Shown: positions 1 to 7,501 of the stretch, piece after piece
Numbering within the stretch: the first letter of the stretch is position 1
Layout: the number at the start of each line of letters is the position of its first letter
From: CAZPNX01 sp964518765
Lineage (GTDB): Bacteria; Edwardsbacteria; AC1; EtOH8
Assembly (NCBI GenBank): GCA_964518765.1
Contig: CAZFJC010000002.1
Location: 104,726-168,725 of the forward strand
Direction of reading: 5' to 3'
Length of the DNA stretch: 64,000 nt
The notes under the pieces: generated by a model
What the model was told of the DNA's origin: nothing
Database searches by the model: none
Seen by the model: the letters and a program-made list of their open reading frames with translations, nothing else
Program-made: the position numbers and the translations under genes

Positions 1-370
1 CCATCACCCCGTCCACATTCACCCCCCGGATACTCTCGATATCGGCTTTGATGATGGGCTGTTTGTAGGCCACGATGGCCAGGGTCTCCAGGGCCGCGGC
101 CGTCAGCTTTGACGACCTTTTCCCCTTGTAAAGCTCCTGTACCCATTTGGCGTACTCGGGACGGGTATATATCTGGTAGCCCCCGCCTATCTCCACCAGG
201 GCGAAGCTGTGAGAGTCTTGCTCGTACTCGGCTTTGAGCTCCTGGAGCAGATCCTTCAGGAGCTTAGCGTCTATCTCCCCCAGCAGGGACTTGATCCTGG
301 CCAGGGGCAGGGGGACATCGGTGGCGAACAACAGGGCTTCGATGATGCGTTTGGCCTCGGTTCTGTCCAT
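1..370 (-). CDS. scpB: ScpB, segregation and condensation protein B (3' end outside window)
   Basis: The gene begins at ATG 368-370 on minus and runs off the window edge; about 123 residues are visible. Translated by hand, it starts MDRTEAKRIIEALLFATD and contains LETLAIVAYKQPI, the pattern of the ScpB winged-helix pair. ScpB is the kleisin-associated subunit of the SMC-ScpA-ScpB condensin that organises and segregates the chromosome. The second winged helix is cut off. scpA, the usual neighbour, would lie outside the window or elsewhere. The family call is secure; completeness cannot be judged. Confidence 0.9.
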   Translation of the reverse strand, partial: MDRTEAKRIIEALLFATDVPLPLARIKSLLGEIDAKLLKDLLQELKAEYEQDSHSFALVEIGGGYQIYTRPEYAKWVQELYKGKRSSKLTAAALETLAIVAYKQPIIKADIESIRGVNVDGVM

Positions 371-420
371 CTAACGGGTCCTCGCTCTTGATGTCAAAGG
401 TTGCAATGCGCAGCATACGC

Positions 421-450
421 TTGACAATGGTAAGAATGATATGATATTTT
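421..450 (+). promoter_or_regulatory. Probable sigma70 promoter of rpsT
   Basis: TTGACA at 421-426 and TATTTT at 445-450 are 18 bases apart. Transcription would start near 457, leaving a 5' leader of about 115 bases before the rpsT TTG start. No competing promoter is seen between here and the gene. Confidence 0.5.
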
Positions 451-573
451 TAATGCTTTGTAAAGCCCTTTTTCGAAATGGCTCCCCAAACGGCTGGAAG
501 GCCGACCCGTCCCTTGATTGGACTGGACCGCTCTTCAGCCAATTAATAAGCAATTTCAATCGGAGGAATCGCT

Positions 574-843
574 TTGGCAGAAAAGAAGAAGTCCGCGAAG
601 AAGAAGAGGAAGATGGCTTCGGCCGAAAAGCAGGCCAAGCAGGCCCTGTCCCGGCGCCGCCGGAATCAGGCGGTGCTCTCCCGTCTGCGGCTGATAACAA
701 AAAAAATAAAATCGGCCGGGGCCGAGTCCCAGGGCTTGCTGCCCCAGGCCTATTCCCAGATAGACCGGGCTGCCAAGAAGGGTGTCCTTCACCAAAGGAC
801 GGCCGCCCGCCGTAAGGCCAAGCTGGCCAGGATGGCTAAGTAA
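574..843 (+). CDS. rpsT: 30S ribosomal protein S20
   Basis: This 89-residue, Lys/Arg-rich, all-helical protein has the usual length and composition of S20, which binds 16S rRNA early in small-subunit assembly. The start is TTG at 574, chosen because CGGAGG (561-566) lies seven bases upstream and the N-terminus (LAEKKKSAKKKRK) is typical. A perfect hairpin terminator follows 17 bases after the stop. The rare TTG start together with a long leader recalls E. coli rpsT, which also starts with UUG and is translationally autoregulated; that regulation is an inference here. Confidence 0.95.
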   Translation: MAEKKKSAKKKRKMASAEKQAKQALSRRRRNQAVLSRLRLITKKIKSAGAESQGLLPQAYSQIDRAAKKGVLHQRTAARRKAKLARMAK

Positions 844-860
844 AACGGGAAGGGCTTATG

Positions 861-899
861 AATAAAGCGTCCCGGCCCTTGGGGCCGGGACGCTTTATT
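861..899. terminator. Bidirectional terminator between rpsT and pilQ
   Basis: A perfect 17-bp stem (861-877 with 883-899) closes a 5-base loop. The GC-rich tip and AT-rich base give a weak U run on both strands, so it can stop both convergent transcripts. Confidence 0.85.
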
Positions 900-912
900 T
901 GTCTTGATGGTT

Positions 913-2814
913 TTATGAACGAACGATGTGGGGCGTCAGGAATATAAGGATCTCACGCTTGGAGTCGGCCGTAGTAGTTGATCGGAACAGAGCCCCCAGG
1001 ATGGGGATGTCCATCAAGATGGGTACCCCCTTGACGGTCTTGGCCCCCTTGGTCTGCACCAGGCCCCCGATGACCGCCGTCTCCCCGTCGTTGAGCACTA
1101 TCTGGGTCTCGGCCTCGTTGGTCAGGATGACCACTCCTCCCAGGATGGTGGCCGTCGGATCCAGGTCCGAGATCTCGGTCTTGACGTCCAGAATGATGTT
1201 GTTGGCCGAATTGATGTGCGGGGTGGTGGTCAGCTTCATGCCGATGGTGTACAGCGTCGTCTGGGTGTTGCCGCTGGCATCCCTGATGGAGAGCGGGATC
1301 TTCTTGCCGCCGACGATGCTGGCCTCCTTGTTGTTGACGGCGGTGATCCGCGGATTGGAGATGGTGTTAGACTTTCCCTTGGTCTCCAGCACGTTGAGGG
1401 TGGCGTCCAGCTGGGCGAAGGAGCGCATGGTGCCGATGCTGACGGTGGGCCGGCCTGCTGCGGGCAGCAGGTCCGGTACCTGTACTCCGGGCAGGGCATT
1501 GGGGTTGACCGGCCCTGGGCTCTGGATGTTCATGCCGGCGTCGGCCATGTTGCTCACCTGCCAGCTGATGCCCAGGTCGCGGGAGGCGCTGATGTCGATG
1601 TCCACGATCCGGGCCATGATCTCCACCTGTAATGAGGGCTGGTCCAGGATGCGGAGCATCTGGGCGATCTCTTCGTGCTTGTAATCAACGTCGGTGATCA
1701 CCAGGGAGTTGCTCCTCTTGTCCACCTGGATGGAGCCGCGGTTGGACAGTATCTTCTGCAGGGAGCTGGTCAGCTCGTTGGCGGCGGCGTACTCGATGCG
1801 GTAGACGTTGGTCTGCAGCTCGCGCGACTGCTCCCGGTTCTTCATCTCCGTGGCCAACTTGTCCCGGCTGGCTACCCGGATGATACCCCCCTGCTCCACG
1901 TAGTCCAGTCCGCCGGCATTGACGATCTCCTGGAAGGCCCGGTCCCAGGAGACGTTATGCAGGGTCATAGAGACGGCGCCCTTGATGTCTCCGGCGATGA
2001 TGATGTTTCTCCGGTTGTACTTGGCCATGGCCCGAAGCACCGTCTTCAGCTCCGCGTTCTCCAAGTTAAGGGAGACCGAGCGCCCCGAACCCCTGGCGGC
2101 CGGGCGGTAGGTCGGCCGGGCCGGTTCGATGTAGGCCGGCTGCGGGGGCAGTGTGGACGGCACCACCGTAGGGGTCACCGGCTGGGCGGTGGCCAGCGGC
2201 GGGGTGGCCGGCTCTTCGATTACCGGTGGCGGGGTCACCGGCTCGGGTGTGGTCGGCGGCGGAGTGACCACGGCCACCGGCGGGGTGGCCGGCTCCTCGA
2301 TCACCGGGGGCGGGGTCACCGGGGTAGTGGCGGCCGGCGGAGGCGGCGTCGGTTCGGTAACGGCTGGGGTAACCACCGCCACCTCGGTGGGCGCCGACGA
2401 GGCCTTCCATTCGGCGAAGGAAGAGACATCCTTAGTGGTGATGGCGATGATGATGTCATTCTCCTCGCTCATGGCGATGTAGGAGGGCTTGGCGGCCGTC
2501 TCGATGACCACCCGGGCGATGCCTCCCTCGCGGTCGAACTGGCTGGTGGTGATGCCGACCACGCCCCCGCGGCCTATGGTATGGGTTTTGGGGCCCATGG
2601 CCAGGGAGGCCCCCTTGATGTCGACCACTATGCTCTGCGGTTTAGAGAGGGTGAAGTCTTTGAAGTCCAGGATGTCGTCGCCGCTGATGATGACCTGGGT
2701 CACCCCCTCGGCCTTCTTCACAGAGATATCAACGATCTTGGCGGCAGCCGCTGGCTGGGCCACGATCGCCAGCGCCGTCAAGAACAGGCACAGAGCGATC
2801 TTTGTGGGTTTCAT
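913..2814 (-). CDS. pilQ: Type IV pilus secretin PilQ
   Basis: A 633-residue outer-membrane secretin that forms the exit channel for the pilus. A signal peptide ends around AQPAAA (about residue 24). An AMIN domain follows (about 26-130), then a Pro/Val/Thr-rich linker (about 140-235) with an internal repeat, a secretin N/STN domain (about 245-395) and the secretin barrel (about 400-633). The secretin signature VPILMDIPILGALFR is near the C-terminus. It is the last gene of pilMNOPQ, 18 bases after pilP. AMIN and the linker probably bind peptidoglycan and span the periplasm. Length and domain order are normal. Confidence 0.95.
   Translation of the reverse strand: MKPTKIALCLFLTALAIVAQPAAAAKIVDISVKKAEGVTQVIISGDDILDFKDFTLSKPQSIVVDIKGASLAMGPKTHTIGRGGVVGITTSQFDREGGIARVVIETAAKPSYIAMSEENDIIIAITTKDVSSFAEWKASSAPTEVAVVTPAVTEPTPPPPAATTPVTPPPVIEEPATPPVAVVTPPPTTPEPVTPPPVIEEPATPPLATAQPVTPTVVPSTLPPQPAYIEPARPTYRPAARGSGRSVSLNLENAELKTVLRAMAKYNRRNIIIAGDIKGAVSMTLHNVSWDRAFQEIVNAGGLDYVEQGGIIRVASRDKLATEMKNREQSRELQTNVYRIEYAAANELTSSLQKILSNRGSIQVDKRSNSLVITDVDYKHEEIAQMLRILDQPSLQVEIMARIVDIDISASRDLGISWQVSNMADAGMNIQSPGPVNPNALPGVQVPDLLPAAGRPTVSIGTMRSFAQLDATLNVLETKGKSNTISNPRITAVNNKEASIVGGKKIPLSIRDASGNTQTTLYTIGMKLTTTPHINSANNIILDVKTEISDLDPTATILGGVVILTNEAETQIVLNDGETAVIGGLVQTKGAKTVKGVPILMDIPILGALFRSTTTADSKREILIFLTPHIVRS
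2198..2322 (-). repeat. Two 44-bp direct repeats in the PilQ linker
   Basis: Copies at 2198-2241 and 2279-2322 differ at only a few bases. Both encode the Pro-rich segment VTPPPVIEEPATPP, so linker length could change by slippage. Confidence 0.8.
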
Positions 2815-2832
2815 CTTGCGCTCCTTCTATTA

Positions 2833-3336
2833 TTAATCTTTGATTCGCAATCCGGCCCCGGTGCCGCTGAGCTTGACCGAGAACCTGATCTTCTGGCCGG
2901 CCTCCCCCTGCTCGAAGACCAGGCTGCTGTCGGTGATGGCCGCCACCCGGCCGCCGATGAGGTTGTCCCCCTCGGAAAGTACGTATCCTACCCCTTGGGT
3001 GTCGTGTACCAAAGCCAGACGGCCCGAGGGGCCCCAAAGGATACCGGTTAGGGTGATGTTGCTGACGTCCAGCGAGGTAACATCGGTCTCGCCCGTCCCC
3101 TCCCCCTTCTTCATCACCAGCTGGCGGAAGGGATCGCGGGGAAGGGGCTTATAGGTGTAGCTTTCGGTGCGGAACAGGGTATCGGCGCTGGCCTCCCTGA
3201 CAGCCGCGGCCTGGGCAGCGGCCGTGCCTGACGCCGGCGCCGCAGGCACCTGGGCGATGGCTGCCTGGGATACGATGGCCGCCGCCAAAGTCAGAGCGGC
3301 CAGGCTAACGGCGGCCGCGAGAGGTTTGCTTTTCAC
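2833..3336 (-). CDS. pilP: Pilus assembly lipoprotein-type protein PilP
   Basis: The GTG start at 3336 is preferred over the longer reading frame because AGGAGG (3345-3350) sits eight bases upstream and the protein then begins with a signal sequence (VKSKPLAAAVSLAALTLAAA). That gives 167 residues. The C-terminal half has the small PilP beta fold (YKPLPRDPF, then LTGILWGPSGRLALV and VLSEGDNL). PilP connects the inner-membrane PilN/PilO pair to the PilQ secretin. No lipobox Cys is seen, so it may be periplasmic or held by an uncleaved signal. Its start overlaps the pilO stop by about 32 bases. Confidence 0.85.
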   Translation of the reverse strand: MKSKPLAAAVSLAALTLAAAIVSQAAIAQVPAAPASGTAAAQAAAVREASADTLFRTESYTYKPLPRDPFRQLVMKKGEGTGETDVTSLDVSNITLTGILWGPSGRLALVHDTQGVGYVLSEGDNLIGGRVAAITDSSLVFEQGEAGQKIRFSVKLSGTGAGLRIKD

Positions 3337-3895
3337 TGGTCTGTCCTCCTGTTTTAAAGACGTAGGCGGTGGCGGTGAAGTCGACTTTGATGGTGCGGAC
3401 GTCATCGTCCTTGTTGGCGGTCAGCTTTACCTTGGAGGGAACGATAATCCGAGGCAGGTTGCCCAGGCCGGCCATGAAGGTGGCCACCTGGTCGTAGGAG
3501 CCGAGTATCGATAGATCGATGGGTATGCTCGATGACAGGGCGCCGGCCGAGCCCAGAGCGCCCGGCTTGAAGGCAACAAACTTGATGCCGGCCTCGATGC
3601 CGGTGTTGGTCACCTGCTTGAGCAGCTTGGGTATCTCCTTCTCGGTCGGCAGCAGCTCCTGGGCCTTCAGCCATTTTTTCTCCAAGGCCTGATACTCGGC
3701 CTCTAGTTCCGGCAGCCGAGCCACCGCCGCCCTCACCTTCTCCAGCTCTTGGCGTAGCTTGCTTTCCTGGGAGGCCAGGGTGGCGATGTTCCTGCGAGTG
3801 GGCAGGAACCCCAGGTATATGTAGAGGACGGCTATGGCCACCGTTAGGACTGCCAGGCCGATGGCAATTTGTATCTTGGGATCCTTCAGGTTCAT
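3305..3895 (-). CDS. pilO: Pilus assembly protein PilO
   Basis: The true start is ATG at 3895 (MNLKDPKIQIAIGLAVL), giving 196 residues. One transmembrane helix (about 9-29) is followed by a coiled coil (about 38-85) and a ferredoxin-like domain with the usual PilO pattern PIDLSILGSYDQVATFMAGL. PilO pairs with PilN in the inner-membrane alignment complex. The pilN stop and pilO start overlap by 4 bases (ATGA), which implies translational coupling. The extra upstream reading frame belongs to pilN. Confidence 0.9.
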   Translation of the reverse strand: MNLKDPKIQIAIGLAVLTVAIAVLYIYLGFLPTRRNIATLASQESKLRQELEKVRAAVARLPELEAEYQALEKKWLKAQELLPTEKEIPKLLKQVTNTGIEAGIKFVAFKPGALGSAGALSSSIPIDLSILGSYDQVATFMAGLGNLPRIIVPSKVKLTANKDDDVRTIKVDFTATAYVFKTGGQTSEKQTSRGRR

Positions 3896-4539
3896 GGCTT
3901 CCCCTTTCCGGCGGCCGGTGCCGCCCTTGAGGTGGTGTCGGCCGGCGCCGAGGGTATGCTGACGCCGGCGCTCAGGGAGAACTTGACCAGCTCCCTCTCC
4001 TCGATCTCCGTCTTCTCGGCCTTGGCCAGCTCCACCCCTCCGAAATAACCCGAGGCCTTGAGCCTCTCCATGAAATCGGCCACGATGATGTTGGAGTAGG
4101 TGACGCCCTCCAGGGTTATCTTTCCTCCATCGAAGGAGCTCTGGGTCAACCACAGGTGGTCGGGCACCGACGCCCCCAGGGCGGCCATCACCTTGACCAC
4201 ATCGAAGCGGCCCTTGTCGATGGTGGAGATCTCGTTGAGCTTTTTGTTTACCTCCTCCTGCTTGGCTATGTATTCGTCCACCAGGCGTTTGGGACCGGAA
4301 AGCTTGGTCAGCTCCGTGTTATGGGAGTCGATCTGCTTGCGAAGCTGCGCCAGCCTGGCCCGCTGGGAGACGAATGTCAACCCGATGGCCGCCAGCACCA
4401 CCACGAAGGCCACCACACTGAAGAGGATGCCCAGGTTGAAAGGCAGCTGGGGCAGGGCCAGTTTGAAGCCTGGGCCGGCCGCCTTGCCGCCGGCCACCCG
4501 GGCGATCTTACGGTCGCGGATAAGGTTGATCTGTATCAT
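3892..4539 (-). CDS. pilN: Pilus assembly protein PilN
   Basis: A 215-residue protein beginning MIQINLIRDRK, the conserved PilN N-terminal stretch that binds PilM. A transmembrane helix (about 33-56) is followed by a coiled coil and a ferredoxin-like domain. The Ala/Pro-rich tail is probably disordered. The gene abuts pilM (stop and start separated by no spacer) and overlaps pilO by 4 bases. Expected topology is a short cytoplasmic tail and a periplasmic C-terminal domain. Confidence 0.92.
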   Translation of the reverse strand: MIQINLIRDRKIARVAGGKAAGPGFKLALPQLPFNLGILFSVVAFVVVLAAIGLTFVSQRARLAQLRKQIDSHNTELTKLSGPKRLVDEYIAKQEEVNKKLNEISTIDKGRFDVVKVMAALGASVPDHLWLTQSSFDGGKITLEGVTYSNIIVADFMERLKASGYFGGVELAKAEKTEIEERELVKFSLSAGVSIPSAPADTTSRAAPAAGKGKP

Positions 4540-5589
4540 CTACTTTACCTCCCTCAGGCCAAGGCCCACGGCCAGCATCAGGATGGGCGCCAGCTTCTCT
4601 GTGCCCGAGGACCCGAACAGGCTGGGTTCGTAGGAGATCTTCTGCAGGGGGTTGGCCACCTCCACCGGTATCCCGAACCTCTCCTTGAGGTGATCCTGGA
4701 GCGACGGGATCAGGGCCCCGCCCCCGGACATCACCACCCGGCTCATCCGCTCGCCGCCGCCGGACATGGCCAGAAACGACAGGGTGCGCTCGATGGAGGA
4801 GGCAAAGTCCTCGGCGAAGGAGTTGAAGACCGAGGCGCTGGAATCGGCGCTGACGTCCGGCACCGGCTCGCCCTTGATCAGCTCCGAGGCCTGATCATAG
4901 GAGATGCCCAGGTTCTTCTGGATAAGCTGCAGGCAGGCGTTTCCGGCCATCGGTAGGTCGCGGGTAAAGTAGGGGGTACCTCCCTTGACGAAGTTGATGT
5001 TGGTGGTGTCGGCGCCGATGTGGACCAGGGCCACAATCTCCTCGGCCGGGACGTCGTAGTTGGCCTCGAAGGCGTTCTGCACGGCGAAGGCGCTGTAGTC
5101 CATCATGATGGGGTTGAGCCCGGCGCCGGACAGTAGGTCCAGTTGGGCGTTGACCGTCTCGTTCTTGGCGGCCACCAGCAGCACCTCCATCTGGTTGCTG
5201 CCGGCATCAGGGTTGAGTATTTGGAAATCTAGGGTGACGTCGGAGATGTCGAACGGCACATGCTGCTCGGCCTCCCATTTCATCCTCTCCCTAGCCTCCT
5301 GCTCCTTCATCTTGTCCATGGTTATCCGCTTGACGATCACCCCGCGGCCGGACACGGCCGAGACCACGTCGTTGGACTTGACCTTGCGGGCCTCGAACAA
5401 ATTCTTGATGGTGTCTATCACCAGGGTCCGGTCCATGATCTCCCCTTCGACGATGGCCTCTGGCAACAGGGGCGCCATGCCATAGTTGGTCAGGGAGAAG
5501 CCCTTACCGGTCTTCTGGACCTCCACCATCTTGATCTGACTGCTTCCTATGTCCAAGCCGATTGTGGCTGCTTTTTTTCCAAAAACCAT
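4540..5589 (-). CDS. pilM: Type IV pilus assembly ATPase-like protein PilM
   Basis: A 349-residue actin/FtsA-like cytoplasmic protein. The N-terminal phosphate loop IGLDIGSSQIKMVEV and later MSGGGALIPSLQ match the PilM nucleotide site. PilM docks on the PilN tail and links the inner-membrane complex to the assembly motors. It is the first pil structural gene; 48 bases upstream lies a small HTH gene in the same direction. The motor genes pilB, pilT and pilC are not in the window. Confidence 0.95.
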   Translation of the reverse strand: MVFGKKAATIGLDIGSSQIKMVEVQKTGKGFSLTNYGMAPLLPEAIVEGEIMDRTLVIDTIKNLFEARKVKSNDVVSAVSGRGVIVKRITMDKMKEQEARERMKWEAEQHVPFDISDVTLDFQILNPDAGSNQMEVLLVAAKNETVNAQLDLLSGAGLNPIMMDYSAFAVQNAFEANYDVPAEEIVALVHIGADTTNINFVKGGTPYFTRDLPMAGNACLQLIQKNLGISYDQASELIKGEPVPDVSADSSASVFNSFAEDFASSIERTLSFLAMSGGGERMSRVVMSGGGALIPSLQDHLKERFGIPVEVANPLQKISYEPSLFGSSGTEKLAPILMLAVGLGLREVK

Positions 5590-5637
5590 TTTATGGTCAC
5601 CTCGTAAAGCTATTGTTTAATTTTTTTTGCGAGGTCA

Positions 5638-5823
5638 TTATTCTCCAATGAATTTTTGGATTTCGCTGCCTTTTATCAGCCAGCGCCTGCCAACCTTCTT
5701 TCCAGAAATGCGCCTCTCGGAAAGATGCTTGCGCAGTGTTTGATCGGTTACGGCCAGGATCTTCGCCGTTTCGGAAACCGTATACAGCTTGGCTGAATCG
5801 ATTTCTTTCGGTGATACCGGCAT
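5638..5823 (-). CDS. Small excisionase/MerR-type helix-turn-helix protein
   Basis: A 61-residue protein made almost entirely of one HTH_17 (excisionase/BldC-like) DNA-binding domain: YTVSETAKILAVTDQTLRKHL is the helix-turn-helix and GKKVGRRWLIKGSEIQKFI the wing. It sits between a strong promoter and pilM, co-oriented with the pil genes, so it could be a local transcription regulator of the pil cluster. There is no phage or integrase gene nearby to suggest a real excisionase. The family call is good; the role is inferred from position only. Confidence 0.75.
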   Translation of the reverse strand: MPVSPKEIDSAKLYTVSETAKILAVTDQTLRKHLSERRISGKKVGRRWLIKGSEIQKFIGE

Positions 5824-5882
5824 AGTGTCCTCGCTTTATTATAATGATATATATTTATATATATATAATCAATCTGGTAGAT

Positions 5883-5911
5883 ATTGTAGCGATTTTTGAT
5901 ATGTTTGTCAA
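5883..5911 (-). promoter_or_regulatory. Promoter for the HTH gene and probably pilMNOPQ
   Basis: On minus, TTGACA (5906-5911) and TACAAT (5883-5888) are separated by 17 bases. The start would be near 5876, about 50 bases before the HTH gene, in an AT-rich stretch. Confidence 0.75.
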
Positions 5912-5951
5912 GCATAATTTTTATAAAAAATGAAATATTTTATTTTTCCTC

Positions 5952-5980
5952 TTGACAAAAAGCTCTAGTTATAATATATT
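5952..5980 (+). promoter_or_regulatory. Promoter of the lipoprotein gene
   Basis: TTGACA (5952-5957) and TATATT (5975-5980) are 17 bases apart. The start near 5987 gives a leader of about 60 bases. Its -35 box lies about 40 bp from the divergent -35 of the HTH/pil promoter. Confidence 0.7.
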
Positions 5981-6048
5981 TCTAAAGTTGAGGTTAATCT
6001 ATACATCGTAATCTAAGGATATCAAGAAAGATAAAAAGGAGAGGAAAG

Positions 6049-6477
6049 ATGAAAAACCTCAGAGCTGTTACTGTTTGCGGATTACTAGCATTGGCCGTAG
6101 CTGGCTGCACCTCGGCTTTTCCCAACCCAGAAGTTGAGGTGGTCACCATGGACCCGGCCGCGCTGACGGGAACCAACAAAATCACTATTACCTTCCAAAG
6201 CAAGAACCACATAGACGCCATCATCACCAACAACCGAGTGGTCTGCAAAGGGGCTACCACCCAGACGTTCAATTATAAGGTCAATTTGTACGTCCCGGCC
6301 GACGGTAGCGATGTTAATCTGGATGTGGAATGGGATGCGGCGGCCCTCGATGCCCTTCGCGCTGCCATCGGGTACGACACCAATAACGAACGGAACATGA
6401 CCTTCACCTTCTCAGGCACCGACGCCTATGGCGACAACAAGACCTTCACCGTCAGGGATTTCACCATCGCGTTCTGA
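6049..6477 (+). CDS. Small secreted lipoprotein, function unknown
   Basis: A 142-residue protein with a signal peptide and lipobox LAVAGC (Cys about residue 19), so it is a lipidated envelope protein. The mature part is a small predicted beta domain (ITITFQSKNHIDAIITNNR, NLDVEWDAAALDAL, FTVRDFTIAF). A strong ribosome site AAAGGAGAGG precedes the ATG. It has its own promoter and a palindromic terminator, so it is a single-gene unit. I do not recognise the family. Position opposite the pil operon hints at shared control but not function. Confidence 0.75.
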   Translation: MKNLRAVTVCGLLALAVAGCTSAFPNPEVEVVTMDPAALTGTNKITITFQSKNHIDAIITNNRVVCKGATTQTFNYKVNLYVPADGSDVNLDVEWDAAALDALRAAIGYDTNNERNMTFTFSGTDAYGDNKTFTVRDFTIAF

Positions 6478-6489
6478 GGCTGATTGACG

Positions 6490-6530
6490 GAGATGAAAAA
6501 ACCCGCCTTATCGGCGGGTTTTTTCATCTC
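6490..6530. terminator. Bidirectional terminator between lipoprotein and CsgG-like gene
   Basis: A perfect 18-bp stem (6490-6507 with 6513-6530) surrounds a 5-base loop. Six A and six T flank the GC core symmetrically, giving a U run in either direction. Confidence 0.9.
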
Positions 6531-6543
6531 CGAAGGCTTTTCT

Positions 6544-7401
6544 CTATTCGACCTCGATAGACACCCGGAACCGGCTGTTGGCGGTTTTCCCAGTCTTGTC
6601 CCCGATCCCAAACGAATAGACGCCGTCGGCCGGCGTCTCAAAGCTGCAGCCTCCTATGTACTGCCTGCCCTCCCGGCCCTTGACGTAGAAATTGAGGACG
6701 AGCTCCTGGGACTCGTAATTGGGCACGGCCAGCCTGGCGTCCCACTCGGTCCATCCGGTCCGCTTGGTGACTATAGTGCTGTCGATCGCCTGGTCGTCCA
6801 CCAGCAGCACGGCCATCACCGCGGACTTCTTGGGGATCTTGACGGCCGGGTTGATATCCCCCTCGGTCAGCGCCAACACCAGCTTCTGGGGGCCCGAGGG
6901 CCGCTCGAGCCTGACCTGCCTCCCGGTCAGAGCGGTCAACAGCCCCTCCACAAGGCCGTAATAGGCCTTGGTGACCGCCGCTTGGTTGCCGGCTTCGGAC
7001 TCGGAGGATTCGGAGAACACTAGCTCGCTATTCTCCACCCTGACCGCCTTGAGGGTTATATGGAGGATGCCGGCCGCGCCTTCGACCGAGCCGAAGATGA
7101 TCCTATCGACGTTAAGGTTCCTCCCCAGCTCTATGGCGGTGGCCACGTCGGTGATCCCGGTCTGCTGCAGCTTCTGCTCCTGGAACACCTGCCCGCTCTC
7201 CTTACGTTCGACCACCTTCAGGTCCGCCTGCTTTAAAAGCTCCTCCTCCAGCAGACCGGACATCCGGGCGGCCACCAGCCTGGCCCTCTCCCCTTCACAC
7301 CTAAAGCTCCCGACGGCCACCCGCTGCGGCTCCTGGGCGCTGGAGGGAAAGACCCATCCCAGATAAAGGATAGAACCGAATAAAAGCAACCTGGCGCACA
7401 T
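6544..7401 (-). CDS. CsgG/LpoB-like secreted protein with C-terminal beta domain
   Basis: A 285-residue exported protein; the signal peptide ends near PSSAQ (about 22). Residues about 26-160 match the CsgG/LpoB-like fold: RVAVGSFRCEG, LKVVERKESGQVFQEQKL and ATAIELGRNLNVDRIIFGSV are typical. The last 100 residues (about 180-285) form a separate predicted beta domain I do not recognise. Such domains act in curli-type export or as outer-membrane activators of PBPs, but no Cys lipobox is seen here, so the role is open. Transcribed alone from a promoter at 7428-7457. Confidence 0.7.
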   Translation of the reverse strand: MCARLLLFGSILYLGWVFPSSAQEPQRVAVGSFRCEGERARLVAARMSGLLEEELLKQADLKVVERKESGQVFQEQKLQQTGITDVATAIELGRNLNVDRIIFGSVEGAAGILHITLKAVRVENSELVFSESSESEAGNQAAVTKAYYGLVEGLLTALTGRQVRLERPSGPQKLVLALTEGDINPAVKIPKKSAVMAVLLVDDQAIDSTIVTKRTGWTEWDARLAVPNYESQELVLNFYVKGREGRQYIGGCSFETPADGVYSFGIGDKTGKTANSRFRVSIEVE

Positions 7402-7427
7402 AATGTCCTCTTCCGACTTTTAGCTTG

Positions 7428-7457
7428 ATTTTATCCTAACTTTCGGGTGGTTGTCAA
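7428..7457 (-). promoter_or_regulatory. Promoter of the CsgG-like gene
   Basis: On minus, TTGACA (7452-7457) and TAAAAT (7428-7433) lie 18 bases apart, about 27 bases before the ATG; a GAGGA ribosome site follows. Confidence 0.65.
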
Positions 7458-7501
7458 TCGCCTATCGGCGAAAATCCCTCTTGCAGCCGTCCCAGGCAAT
7501 C

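Noticed and set aside
1675..3051. 458-codon plus-strand open frame over pilQ/pilP
   Set aside because: Antisense shadow of real genes in GC-rich DNA; low-complexity Gly/Arg/His composition, no domain.
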